From: UBA7957 sp965224675
GTDB lineage: Bacteria; Pseudomonadota; Gammaproteobacteria; Granulosicoccales; Granulosicoccaceae
Direction of reading: 5' to 3'
Assembly: GCA_965224675.1 (NCBI GenBank)
Contig: CBDDAA010000002.1
Location: forward strand, 1,178,001-1,242,000
DNA: 64,000 bases
Of the stretch, positions 54,231 through 62,457 are shown in pieces (position 1 is the first letter of the stretch; each line of letters begins with the position of its first letter). A program made the position numbers and the translations under genes. The notes beneath the pieces were generated by a model that worked only from the letters and a program-made list of their open reading frames with translations, did not search any database and was not told the DNA's origin.

Positions 54231-55178
54231 CTAAACAGCAAAAATTGCATTCGTAATTTTATCAAACACTCGGCAACGCTTATCGCTATTATGCCTTAAA
54301 TACTCAAACCCAGGGTTCGCGTTCAACTCTATCAACTGATAGTTTTCATCAAACTGCTTTAATTGCTTACAAAAAATATCTACACCCAAAAACCTCAATC
54401 CAATCAAAGAAGCGGCATCTGCACATAATTCAATATAACGGGGATGAATATGCTGAACAACCCCCCAATCCGCTCCAGATTTTAAGTTAGTATTCACAAA
54501 TAATTGTAATTTATGTCCTCTCTCCACAACACTACGAAGATGAAAACCCATTTGCTTAAGTCTGAGTTGCAATCGTGAATCAGTATCCTGTATTTGTTGC
54601 CGGGCTGTCAGCGCTTGATTACGCTCAGCAATAAAATTGCTGAGCATTTTCTTTCCATCACCTATAATTATCCAAGGCTTTCGTTCATAGGCAAAGAGGC
54701 ATTCGCCATCAAGCATAACAATACGATATTCCGGTTTGCTGACATAACGTTGTAATAATACTTGCGGTGCGTATTTTTGTGCTGAAGTTATAGCTTCTGC
54801 GAGATAATCCAGTTTACTGATTAGTGATATTCCTTGTCCTGCAAAGCCCCGGTTCGGCTTAACAATACAAGGACTGAAGATATCAAGCTGTTGAATATCC
54901 TTAACACTGTTGACCAGTATTGATTCGATACTGTTAAGTTGACCACGTCTGAGGAATAATTCGGTTATAAATTTATCCTGACTTAAACGACAAGCAGCTG
55001 AACTGTTTAACCCAACATCTGCTCCAATAATAATTTTTAAGCGGCCCTTTACTAAAATTTTCGCACAAAACCCTGTACTCTGATCAATTTCAATAGCGTA
55101 TCCCTGCTGCTGCGCTCGAAATAAAATTTCTGACATAGCGAAGGTTATATAGGGATAATTTAATTTCTCAAACTGCAT
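54231..55178 (-). CDS. ATP-grasp ligase related to the cyanophycin-synthetase/glutathione-synthetase ATP-grasp domain
   Basis: The 315-residue protein has a full ATP-grasp core: CIVKPNRGFAGQGISLI (glycine-rich loop and Lys), EYRIVMLDGE and WIIIGDGKKMLSNFIAERNQ (the GDGK strand of the cyanophycin-synthetase type). The C-terminal IELNANPGFEYL supplies Mg ligands Glu/Asn. It lacks the Mur-ligase-like half of cyanophycin synthetase. It would ligate a carboxylate to an amine, but the substrate is unknown. Flanked by two genes for predicted outer-membrane barrels on the opposite strand. Confidence 0.8.
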   Translation of the reverse strand: MQFEKLNYPYITFAMSEILFRAQQQGYAIEIDQSTGFCAKILVKGRLKIIIGADVGLNSSAACRLSQDKFITELFLRRGQLNSIESILVNSVKDIQQLDIFSPCIVKPNRGFAGQGISLISKLDYLAEAITSAQKYAPQVLLQRYVSKPEYRIVMLDGECLFAYERKPWIIIGDGKKMLSNFIAERNQALTARQQIQDTDSRLQLRLKQMGFHLRSVVERGHKLQLFVNTNLKSGADWGVVQHIHPRYIELCADAASLIGLRFLGVDIFCKQLKQFDENYQLIELNANPGFEYLRHNSDKRCRVFDKITNAIFAV

Positions 55179-55401
55179 AGAAAGTTACTCCAAGATAACA
55201 ATCGCCTCTAACAAGTCATGTCTTACCATCAGCTCTTTCCCATTGGCTGTACCAACAACTTATGCAGACTGATTGACTATCCCTCCAGCAACTAATCTTC
55301 TATTTATTGCTGATGTGTATTGATCTACAATTGCTCTCGACAATACTCAAGACTACCTTATTTTTCATCTTCTTAATTGAACTTTTAATGGAGTAACATT
55401 A

Positions 55402-55920
55402 ATGAAAAAACTGCCTCTCTGGTTAACTTTAACTCTCTTTTCCATTGCCTCGCCAACACTACAAGCACAAGGGTCTGGCCAACCCTTAAGACCATACGCA
55501 TTAAAGGCTTCTGCGCCCATCGAAGAGTCTACAGTTATCGGTATGAGAATGTTAATGAGCAATACAACAGCTATAGATATTGATTTTGCATTTGACTATC
55601 AGAGCGACGAAACAGTGATTGCTAATAACGCAGTTTCTGCCAAAGGTTTGACATTGGGTATTGCTGGATCATTGGTCAACTACTTTCACAAAGAACGCGT
55701 ATCACCTTACATCAAGTTTGGAGGCGGTCTTACGCTTTTTTCTGGAGATAAGGCGGATATCAGGGACAATAGTGTAGAAGTATTTGCTGGCCTGGGCACG
55801 GAGTTTTTTGTCACCCCTGAATTCTCACTTTTTGTAGAAGCGGGTTTAGGAGTACCTCTGTCCCCAGATTTTGGAATTACCAGCAATACCAGCACCGTCG
55901 GTGTCGCTTTTTATTTCTAA
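55402..55920 (+). CDS. Small outer-membrane beta-barrel protein
   Basis: The 172-residue protein has a signal peptide (MKKLPLWLTLTLFSIASPTLQA) and an 8-strand OmpA/OmpX-like barrel pattern: GMRMLMSNTTAIDIDFAFDY, YIKFGGGLTLFSG and GLGTEFFVTPEFSLFVEAGLG. It has a C-terminal TVGVAFYF ending in Phe for Bam recognition. Function unknown. A strong AATGGAG site precedes the ATG. A perfect palindrome lies 33 bases after the stop. Confidence 0.75.
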   Translation: MKKLPLWLTLTLFSIASPTLQAQGSGQPLRPYALKASAPIEESTVIGMRMLMSNTTAIDIDFAFDYQSDETVIANNAVSAKGLTLGIAGSLVNYFHKERVSPYIKFGGGLTLFSGDKADIRDNSVEVFAGLGTEFFVTPEFSLFVEAGLGVPLSPDFGITSNTSTVGVAFYF

Positions 55921-55952
55921 ATCTCTTAACTTAGCTGTACTAGAATGTTTGG

Positions 55953-55986
55953 AAGTGGTTGCGCCAGTTTTCTGGCGCAACCACTT
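55953..55986. repeat. Perfect 15-bp palindrome (REP-like hairpin or terminator)
   Basis: AAGTGGTTGCGCCAG at 55953-55967 pairs perfectly with 55972-55986 around a TTTT loop. It is GC-rich, has no following T-run and lies 29 bases from the 3' end of a REP-associated transposase gene. It may be a REP-type element or a convergent terminator. I noticed no second copy in the window. Confidence 0.6.
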
Positions 55987-56015
55987 AGTAATAGTGCTAG
56001 TACTTATTGATTCGA

Positions 56016-56957
56016 CTACTTCAACTTTAAAACCATGTTCTTATAGGCTTTAACCTTAGTTGATAAAGCCTTGTCCTCTTCCAGCTTGTCACGAAAGTAT
56101 CGCTGATTTCGGCTCATGGTCGTCAGATCTCGTTTAAACCGCTTTGACATGTCAGTGAGTGTTCCTATCTCCATTTCCATTGACAAGTAAGTAATAATCT
56201 GGCGAATCTGGCTTTCACGTCGGGCGCGGCTTTCATTCTTTAATGCGCTTTCCTTGATTTTTTCCTCAGTACAAATCAGTTTCACCAATTGTGGGATTGT
56301 TGCTGGTTTAGGTACTTTCTTTTTCGGCTTAAGTGCCTTTTTTATGAAAGCCTTATCGCCTAACAATCGACCTCCCTCACTTCCATGCATAAGATCTTGC
56401 CGATACTCTTCATTCAGACCTTCTTTGATAAAAGCGGCATAGCGTTTTACTGCAGTCTTTTCAGTTTTCGCAAAACTCAAAAGCACCCGATCAGTTGTTA
56501 ACCAAGAGACATCTTGCTTTCCCAGATACCCCATGTGACCTGACCACTTGAAATCGTCCAGTGTTTTAGAAGCCTTGGAGCGCAGGGGTTCAACATGTAT
56601 ATATCGAGTCAGATCATTCAGGTATGTATCGCCGTCCATCAGGATGGCCTTGTAACGGCCATGAAACAACGGACCACTTCGCCCTGTTTGTTTATTAAAA
56701 TAGCGCGTATAACGGAACGAGAGGTTCTGCATAACCTTTGACAATGGTGGATCACCTACCTCAATTGCAAGGTGTGCGCTGTTTTTTAACCAGGCATAAG
56801 CATGTATTTTATGTCTGAACCGCTCACACCCCTCTTCAACAAGTGACTCCCATTGTTTTCGGTCTTTCACAGACTTAAAAATTGGACTGTCGTCAACACC
56901 TCGTAAAACGACGTGATAGACAGCTCCTTTAAAATGAATTCTAGGTTTTCTAGCCAT
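56016..56957 (-). CDS. REP-associated Y1-like transposase (RAYT) with degenerate HUH motif and DnaA-C-like tail
   Basis: The 313-residue protein begins MARKPRIHFKGAVYHVVLRGVDDSPIF, the usual RAYT/Y1 opening. The expected N-H-x-H (HUH) is NSAH at residues 59-62, so the first histidine is Ser60. The nucleophile candidate is Tyr119 in LTRYIHVEPLRS. Residues about 225-310 (ESQIRQIITYLSMEMEIG, LTDMSKRFKRDLTTMSRNQR) resemble the DnaA C-terminal HTH domain often fused to this family. With one metal-binding His missing it may be inactive or act in binding only. Confidence 0.85.
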   Translation of the reverse strand: MARKPRIHFKGAVYHVVLRGVDDSPIFKSVKDRKQWESLVEEGCERFRHKIHAYAWLKNSAHLAIEVGDPPLSKVMQNLSFRYTRYFNKQTGRSGPLFHGRYKAILMDGDTYLNDLTRYIHVEPLRSKASKTLDDFKWSGHMGYLGKQDVSWLTTDRVLLSFAKTEKTAVKRYAAFIKEGLNEEYRQDLMHGSEGGRLLGDKAFIKKALKPKKKVPKPATIPQLVKLICTEEKIKESALKNESRARRESQIRQIITYLSMEMEIGTLTDMSKRFKRDLTTMSRNQRYFRDKLEEDKALSTKVKAYKNMVLKLK

Positions 56958-57763
56958 AATAATTTCTTCTTTAGTTAAAGTTTACCCGCCTGTTTTTATC
57001 AGGATAGAGGCTGAACTGATTATTTGTTAGTCTATGCCAATTTGCATAAATAGATTCCCGAAAGCCACTTTTGTCTACAATCAGATTGAAGGAAGATCAG
57101 TTAGAACATGAGTTGCAAGTGAGACCCCAGCAGTACTTTTTGAATATGCTAATTATTCCATGTGAGACATACTTGTATGCTTTTTTTGAGCCAGATAGGT
57201 CTATTCATACCAAATACACCCTAGTTAGATCTGAATCCTATAATACCATATACAATATAGTACTACTGTTGCAAGAAAAATTATCGTGTTGGCGAATTTT
57301 TTTTCTAAAATCACCCTTTTTTATCAATTTTTTATAATGCAAGCTGCTTTTTTATAAAATAGTAACCATAAACACGGCCCCTGAGCCTGATATTTTCATT
57401 TATTCAACCTATCGGTATAAAGCCGGCTAAAGACAAAGCGCAGTGCGCAGAAAATAATTGAACCCTTTACAAGCAATGCAACGCCGTATTTGGGCTTTAG
57501 CCGGTTCTCTCTGGGAGGGTTTGGTAACAATCATTACCTAGCGTCCGGTGATTGCTCCTGCATTACTCTAATACACATCATCCATGGTGCCACGCTTCGT
57601 TCATATCCTGCTTCTCTGGAATTGTATAGCCAGCACTTTGCACAAAATGAGGTACTGGTTGACTTCTGCTCAATACAGAACCACCATGTCATGCATAGAA
57701 TTTAAAAGCAGGATAATTCTATAATTCTTTAAAGCAACAGACTGGTAATTCAGTATTTCTATT
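56958..57763. other. Long non-coding region upstream of dgt
   Basis: These 806 bases between the divergent transposase and dgt contain two plus-strand frames (57071-57337 and 57490-57705). Their products have no recognisable domain, atypical composition and no good ribosome site, so I leave them out. The region is AT-rich and may be the remnant of an insertion event near the transposase. No repeat or RNA gene was recognised. Confidence 0.5.
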
Positions 57764-59089
57764 ATGTGGACAGAACGACATTCAACATCTATAAAGCATC
57801 GACATCGATCAGACTCCCCGTCTGCTTCAAAACGGAGTATTTATCAACGGGATAGAGCTCGCATTATACACTCCTCTTCTTTTCGCAGTATGCAATCTAA
57901 AACGCAGGTTTTAGGCTTGGGAGAGAGTGACTTCTATAGGACAAGGCTGACGCATTCATTGGAAGTTGCTCAAATCGGGTCGGGTATTTGTGAGTACCTG
58001 AAAACACAATCTACCAACAATACAGACCAGCAACAGTGGCTTCCATCATTTGCGCTAATAGAGGCAATTTGCCTGGCGCATGATATTGGGCACCCACCTT
58101 TTGGTCATGGAGGCGAAGTTGCAACCAATTACCTTATGCGTAACGATGGTGGTTTCGAAGCCAACGGACAGACACTGCGTATATTAACCCGACTTGGAGA
58201 ATATTCTGAGCATGATGGCCTGGATTTAACCCGACGTACACTGTTGGGAACCATCAAATACCCGGCATTTTATCATGAGGTTTTAAATAAAGAGATAGTG
58301 CATTCAGCCAATACAAGCGCTACTACCAATATCGATGGGTGGATACCACCAAAATGTCTTTTCAAAGAGGAAGAGAAAATCCTGGAATGGATACTCAGGG
58401 TATTCTCTGAGAACGATCGAAATCAGTTTCGTAAAATTAAGACCAGAAGCGGGAAACACGCATGTTCAATATATAAGGCTTTTGACACCTCAATTATGGA
58501 ATTTGCTGATGATATTGCTTACGGTGTCCATGATCTTGAAGACGCAATTGCGTTAAATTTGCTGAGTAGGCATCAATGGACAAAAAACATAACGGATTTT
58601 CTGCAATCCATAGAAAGCAACCCCATCAGTACCGACCTTGAGTTTTACACAGACAAACTGTTCAGTGGCTCAAACAAATCCCGCAAGCACGCGATTAGTA
58701 AAATAGTTGGATACTTTATTAACAGCATCTCTATTGAAACTAACACAGATTTTGAGCACCCTTTGCTTTCTCTTCAAGCAAGCATGGAAACAACCGCGTT
58801 GCAATTATTATGCTTTTTAAAAAACCTGATTATGCAGCACGTTATCCTGCGTCCGGAGCTGCAGGCACTTCAATTCAAGGGACAACAAATCGTCATAAAG
58901 CTTTTTAGTGCATTTGCAGACAACCCTCGACGACTGTTACCGCAACAAGTCTATACTGAGTATCTTGAGGAGGGTCAGAGCCTGCGTATAATCTGTGATT
59001 ATATTGCCAGCATGACAGATGTTTCTGCAACCCGCCTATACCACAAACTGTTCAGCCCAAGCGCTGGATCCATGTTTGACAGAATCTGA
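57764..59089 (+). CDS. dgt: Deoxyguanosinetriphosphate triphosphohydrolase
   Basis: The 441-residue HD-domain dNTPase has RTRLTHSLEVAQIG (His64), CLAHDIGHPPFGHGGE (His106-Asp107) and IMEFADDIAYGVHDLEDA (the last Asp). It hydrolyses dGTP and other dNTPs to the nucleoside and triphosphate. Length fits the shorter bacterial Dgt class rather than the 505-residue E. coli enzyme. No partner gene is adjacent. Confidence 0.95.
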   Translation: MWTERHSTSIKHRHRSDSPSASKRSIYQRDRARIIHSSSFRSMQSKTQVLGLGESDFYRTRLTHSLEVAQIGSGICEYLKTQSTNNTDQQQWLPSFALIEAICLAHDIGHPPFGHGGEVATNYLMRNDGGFEANGQTLRILTRLGEYSEHDGLDLTRRTLLGTIKYPAFYHEVLNKEIVHSANTSATTNIDGWIPPKCLFKEEEKILEWILRVFSENDRNQFRKIKTRSGKHACSIYKAFDTSIMEFADDIAYGVHDLEDAIALNLLSRHQWTKNITDFLQSIESNPISTDLEFYTDKLFSGSNKSRKHAISKIVGYFINSISIETNTDFEHPLLSLQASMETTALQLLCFLKNLIMQHVILRPELQALQFKGQQIVIKLFSAFADNPRRLLPQQVYTEYLEEGQSLRIICDYIASMTDVSATRLYHKLFSPSAGSMFDRI

Positions 59090-59304
59090 ATTCGTAGCCA
59101 TTGTTGGACTTTAAGCTTGTGATAGACATACCACCCCGGCAACGCTGATGAGCGCCTCGTTCAGTGCACATTGTTACAATGATTGACGAAGCTGACACGA
59201 AGGGACACTGCTGATTCTAATGAGGTCATTTCTCGCTCGATCTGAGAACAAAAAAATTTTACACTCCAAAAGAGCCTATAAAGTTCTCCCACAAGGTTAC
59301 GTCT

Positions 59305-59631
59305 ATGAGTGATAGCGCTCTTTATTCAATTGTATTTTACGTACCTGAGTCGCACTGCGAAATTGTTAAGACCGCTTTGTTTAAAGCCGGCGCTGGTCAA
59401 TACAGCGGTTACGACAGATGCAGCTGGCAAACATCAGGCACTGGTCAGTTCAGAGCAAAAAGCACAGCCACACCCTTTTTGGGCACACAAGGCAAGCTTG
59501 AAACCATCACTGAGTACCGCGTCGAAATGATCTGTGAAGACAAATACCTTAAGGCTGCAATCCAGGCTCTAAAAAATGCCCACCCTTACGAAGTGCCAGC
59601 TTATAGTGTCATACAAATAGTGAATTGTTAG
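59305..59631 (+). CDS. NIF3-like small protein (YqfO/CutA-like domain)
   Basis: The 108-residue protein matches the inserted domain of NIF3/YqfO that also occurs alone: YSIVFYVPESHCEIVKTALFKAGAGQYSGYDRCSWQTSG and HPYEVPAYSVIQI. It is predicted to form a trimeric PII/CutA-like fold. Function is unknown, with metal or ligand binding suggested. It stands 10 bases before the OmpA-like gene and is probably cotranscribed with it. Confidence 0.88.
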   Translation: MSDSALYSIVFYVPESHCEIVKTALFKAGAGQYSGYDRCSWQTSGTGQFRAKSTATPFLGTQGKLETITEYRVEMICEDKYLKAAIQALKNAHPYEVPAYSVIQIVNC

Positions 59632-59641
59632 GAGTGTTATT

Positions 59642-60724
59642 TTGAACTACATAAAGAGAATTTTTGTTATTGTGATTCTCGCCACTGGTTTTCAAGGTAA
59701 CCTGATTGCTAAGACGCTAAGCGATATCTTTGTTATTCTGTCGGATGACGGCAGAACACATACATTTAAACAAACGCTGGAAACCGGGCAAACTGCCTAT
59801 CAGTATCCGCTACCAGGCACGGTTGCGAAAGACAAGCTGATTTTTATTGACACCAAAGACAATAACTACCAGCGCCTTGACGGTAATATACTTTCGTTTC
59901 CAACCGGGGACTTCAGCCTGATGTTTCGCAATCGATTTGACAAACAAATTGTGCAAAACAGTGAAGGCGAATTTGTATATGATAATACGGCGGTGTCCGC
60001 AACTGGTTTTAGCCTGCCAAAAGGTTATGACTTTTTTTCTTTTACCTGGATATTGCCAGAGAACATGCATATTACGCGCTATTCAAGCAATATTGGCACA
60101 GCCATCTGGCAGCAATCCGATAATATATTAAGATTTAAAACCGAGGGTCAAAACAATATACAATTGAAAATATTCTTCAAACGCAATGTGCAATCGCTCA
60201 CTCAAGATAGTAAAGTGGTTGAAGAAAAAGAAGTGGGTAAAATAAACAATCGAAAACCTGATACTAAGAATAAACGCGAAAAATCAAGCGCGCCTTCTAC
60301 CAATACACCGCAAATTCAACTCTGCCAAAAAGACAGCGAAAGAGATTTAATTCAGCAGCTTTTGTGTGAATCGGACAATACCATCACCCTTGAAAATTTA
60401 AAATTTGATCGCAATTCCGCAAGTCTATCACCGCAAGCCAGAAGCATTCTGGATAAATTGGTTTCTCCTTTACAGACAAATGCCAATCTTATCTTTGAAG
60501 TCTCTGCATATACCGATAGCCGAGGTCCCAGTAAGTGGAATCAGGCATTATCGGAGGAGCGTGCACACACTGTTCGCCTATATCTGATATTCAAAGGCGT
60601 ACAGGCTTCACAACTAATCGCTAAGGGCTACGGTGAAAACAATCCCATTGCGGATAATAATACCAAGCAAGGACAGTTGCTAAATCGCCGATTACAGCTT
60701 AGATTAGATGTAGGATCGAAATAG
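59642..60724 (+). CDS. OmpA-family peptidoglycan-associated protein
   Basis: The 360-residue protein starts at TTG 59642 with a TTAGGAG site 7 bases upstream. The signal peptide is about 1-23 (VIVILATGFQGNLIA). A beta-rich domain of unknown type covers about 28-185 and a low-complexity Lys/Glu/Thr linker about 190-225. The C-terminal OmpA domain is about 245-358 (TLENLKFDRNSASLSPQA, SAYTDSRGPSKWNQALSEERA, KGYGENNPIADN, NRRLQL) and binds peptidoglycan. It links the cell wall to the envelope; the N-terminal domain was not recognised. Confidence 0.92.
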   Translation: MNYIKRIFVIVILATGFQGNLIAKTLSDIFVILSDDGRTHTFKQTLETGQTAYQYPLPGTVAKDKLIFIDTKDNNYQRLDGNILSFPTGDFSLMFRNRFDKQIVQNSEGEFVYDNTAVSATGFSLPKGYDFFSFTWILPENMHITRYSSNIGTAIWQQSDNILRFKTEGQNNIQLKIFFKRNVQSLTQDSKVVEEKEVGKINNRKPDTKNKREKSSAPSTNTPQIQLCQKDSERDLIQQLLCESDNTITLENLKFDRNSASLSPQARSILDKLVSPLQTNANLIFEVSAYTDSRGPSKWNQALSEERAHTVRLYLIFKGVQASQLIAKGYGENNPIADNNTKQGQLLNRRLQLRLDVGSK

Positions 60725-60808
60725 ATATTCACGGAAATAAAAGTATCTGATCGGCGCTGGATTTTTAATAAATTACGTTGATGTAGTCGGCGTGAAATCA
60801 AGAAGACT

Positions 60809-61837
60809 TTAACCACCAATATATGACATCTCAACCTTATAGGGATGAATAGGTTGCACTTGCCAACGTGTTTCGGAGTAGCGGTCAGAACGTGCCTGCC
60901 ATATGTCACAAATACGCGATTTTAATTCGCCATCACTGCAGCCCTGTCGCAGCAAGTCTCGAATATCATGTCCCTCTGATGCAAACAGACAATTATATAA
61001 ACTTCCAATTGCCGATAATCTTATACGGGAACAACTTCCACAAAAGGGTTGTGTTACTGATGAAATAACACCGATTTCTCCACCGCCATCCTTATAGGCC
61101 CAGCGTTTTGCCACTTCTCCAGTGTAATTTGGGTCAACCGGAACAAGTGGAAGCCGGGAACTGATTAAATCAACAATTTCTTGTGCAGACATCACCTGTG
61201 ATCGCTGCCAGGCATTGCTATTACCGACATCCATAAATTCGATGAAACGCAAAATACAAGCACTCCCGTGAAAGTGCTTAGCCATGGGTAGGATGCTATG
61301 ATCATTCAGTCCTTTTTTAACAACCATATTTACTTTGACTGACTCAAAACCTACCTTATTGGCGTTATTTATGCCGTCAAGAACTTGTTCAACATCCACT
61401 TTCACATCATTGATTGAATGAAAGGTTTTATTATCCATTGCGTCCAAACTGACATTAATACGTTGCAGGCCTGCGTCACGTAATATCTGTGCGCGTTCCA
61501 ACGTCAGGAGTGAGGCATTGGTTGTGAGACTCAAATCCTCTATGCCGTCAATTATTGAAATTTTTTTAATCAATGTATCAAGGTGTGCGCGAACCAAAGG
61601 CTCTCCGCCGGTAAGTCGGATTTTTCTCACTCCCAATGCGGCAAAAACCTTCACTACCCGTTCAATTTCTTCAAACTGCAGTAGTTCCTGGCGCGGCAAA
61701 AATTTATAGCCTTTTCCGAATACTGCCTTTGGCATGCAATACACACAACGAAAATTGCAACGATCCGTTACAGATATACGAAGGTCACGAATGGACCGAC
61801 CCAGTTGATCAACCGGCATGTCAGCGTTATCAGGCAT
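60809..61837 (-). CDS. moaA: MoaA, GTP 3',8-cyclase
   Basis: The 342-residue radical-SAM enzyme has the first cluster Cys27-x3-Cys31-x2-Cys34 (TDRCNFRCVYCMP) and the second cluster CGSCSRIRLSAIGSLYNCLF. The C-terminal Gly-Gly (MSYIGG) is needed for function. It carries out the first step of molybdenum/tungsten cofactor synthesis. It lies last in a leftward operon with a MoaD-like protein and an FAD oxidoreductase, 72 bases after an 87-residue protein. moaC, moaE and moeA are not seen. Confidence 0.96.
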   Translation of the reverse strand: MPDNADMPVDQLGRSIRDLRISVTDRCNFRCVYCMPKAVFGKGYKFLPRQELLQFEEIERVVKVFAALGVRKIRLTGGEPLVRAHLDTLIKKISIIDGIEDLSLTTNASLLTLERAQILRDAGLQRINVSLDAMDNKTFHSINDVKVDVEQVLDGINNANKVGFESVKVNMVVKKGLNDHSILPMAKHFHGSACILRFIEFMDVGNSNAWQRSQVMSAQEIVDLISSRLPLVPVDPNYTGEVAKRWAYKDGGGEIGVISSVTQPFCGSCSRIRLSAIGSLYNCLFASEGHDIRDLLRQGCSDGELKSRICDIWQARSDRYSETRWQVQPIHPYKVEMSYIGG

Positions 61838-61909
61838 AGAAAGAGTTTACGTAATTTTGGCTTTTTGAACAACAGGACAAAATATAAGGATATATGTACA
61901 ATTTCAAGA

Positions 61910-62173
61910 CTAACCACCACCTCGATGAAAACGCTTGTCGAAGTAACTCATAAAACTGTGTTTTTCTTCATCACTTACACCTAGAAATTCAAATCGAACT
62001 GCAGTTTGAGGTATGCTTATCGATGCAATATTGCGTTGAGTTTCAGGCCCCAGCTCAATCAATAGTGAACCTGCCTGCAGTTTAATTTTGATCGAAGATG
62101 ATTCAGAGGTATATGGATTTTCACCCACAGCTGATGGCAACGTTCTGAAAAATTCTCTATGTGTCAGCCCCAT
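61910..62173 (-). CDS. Small protein of unknown function in the molybdopterin operon
   Basis: With the ATG at 62173 it has 87 residues (MGLTHREFFRTLPSAVGEN...). An upstream in-frame ATG at 62230 would overlap moaD by 25 bases. It is beta-rich with a C-terminal RGGG and an FDKRFHRGGG ending. I have seen similar small proteins next to MoaD-like genes but know no name or function. Position between moaD and moaA suggests a role in cofactor assembly or in the linked oxidoreductase. Confidence 0.6.
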   Translation of the reverse strand: MGLTHREFFRTLPSAVGENPYTSESSSIKIKLQAGSLLIELGPETQRNIASISIPQTAVRFEFLGVSDEEKHSFMSYFDKRFHRGGG

Positions 62174-62205
62174 TTGTCTGACAAACGTCGTGTTTGTGAT
62201 AAGCC

Positions 62206-62457
62206 TTAACCGCCCGCAACCGGCGGCCAAATCGCGAGCGTATCACCTTCCTGCAATGCCAAGTCATCCCAGTCAGCGTTGCAATGGAAACGCCCGTTTA
62301 TCAAAACCAGATGCGCTAATTCTCTGGGAACCCGATATTTATCAATCACCCAGTTCAACTTAGCGCCTTCTGGCAGCTCAACTTCAGCAGCATTTTGAAA
62401 GGCATTGTTGGGTAACAGATCCGTTAATGTCGCATAGAGTTTTAAGGTGATTTTCAT
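62206..62457 (-). CDS. moaD: MoaD-like ubiquitin-fold sulfur carrier
   Basis: The 83-residue MoaD/ThiS-fold protein begins MKITLKLYATLTDLLP and ends in AIWPPVAGG, with the terminal Gly-Gly that becomes the thiocarboxylate. It donates sulfur for molybdopterin synthesis. It is encoded within 4 bases of the FAD oxidoreductase, not beside moaE, as in tungsten aldehyde:ferredoxin oxidoreductase operons where such a subunit is called AorD. Confidence 0.9.
   Translation of the reverse strand: MKITLKLYATLTDLLPNNAFQNAAEVELPEGAKLNWVIDKYRVPRELAHLVLINGRFHCNADWDDLALQEGDTLAIWPPVAGG

Noticed and set aside
57071..57337. 88-codon plus-strand frame upstream of dgt
   Set aside because: No domain and no convincing ribosome site; AT-rich intergenic sequence readily gives such frames.
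57490..57705. 71-codon plus-strand frame upstream of dgt
   Set aside because: Same reasons; composition rich in Ser/His/Cys without any motif.
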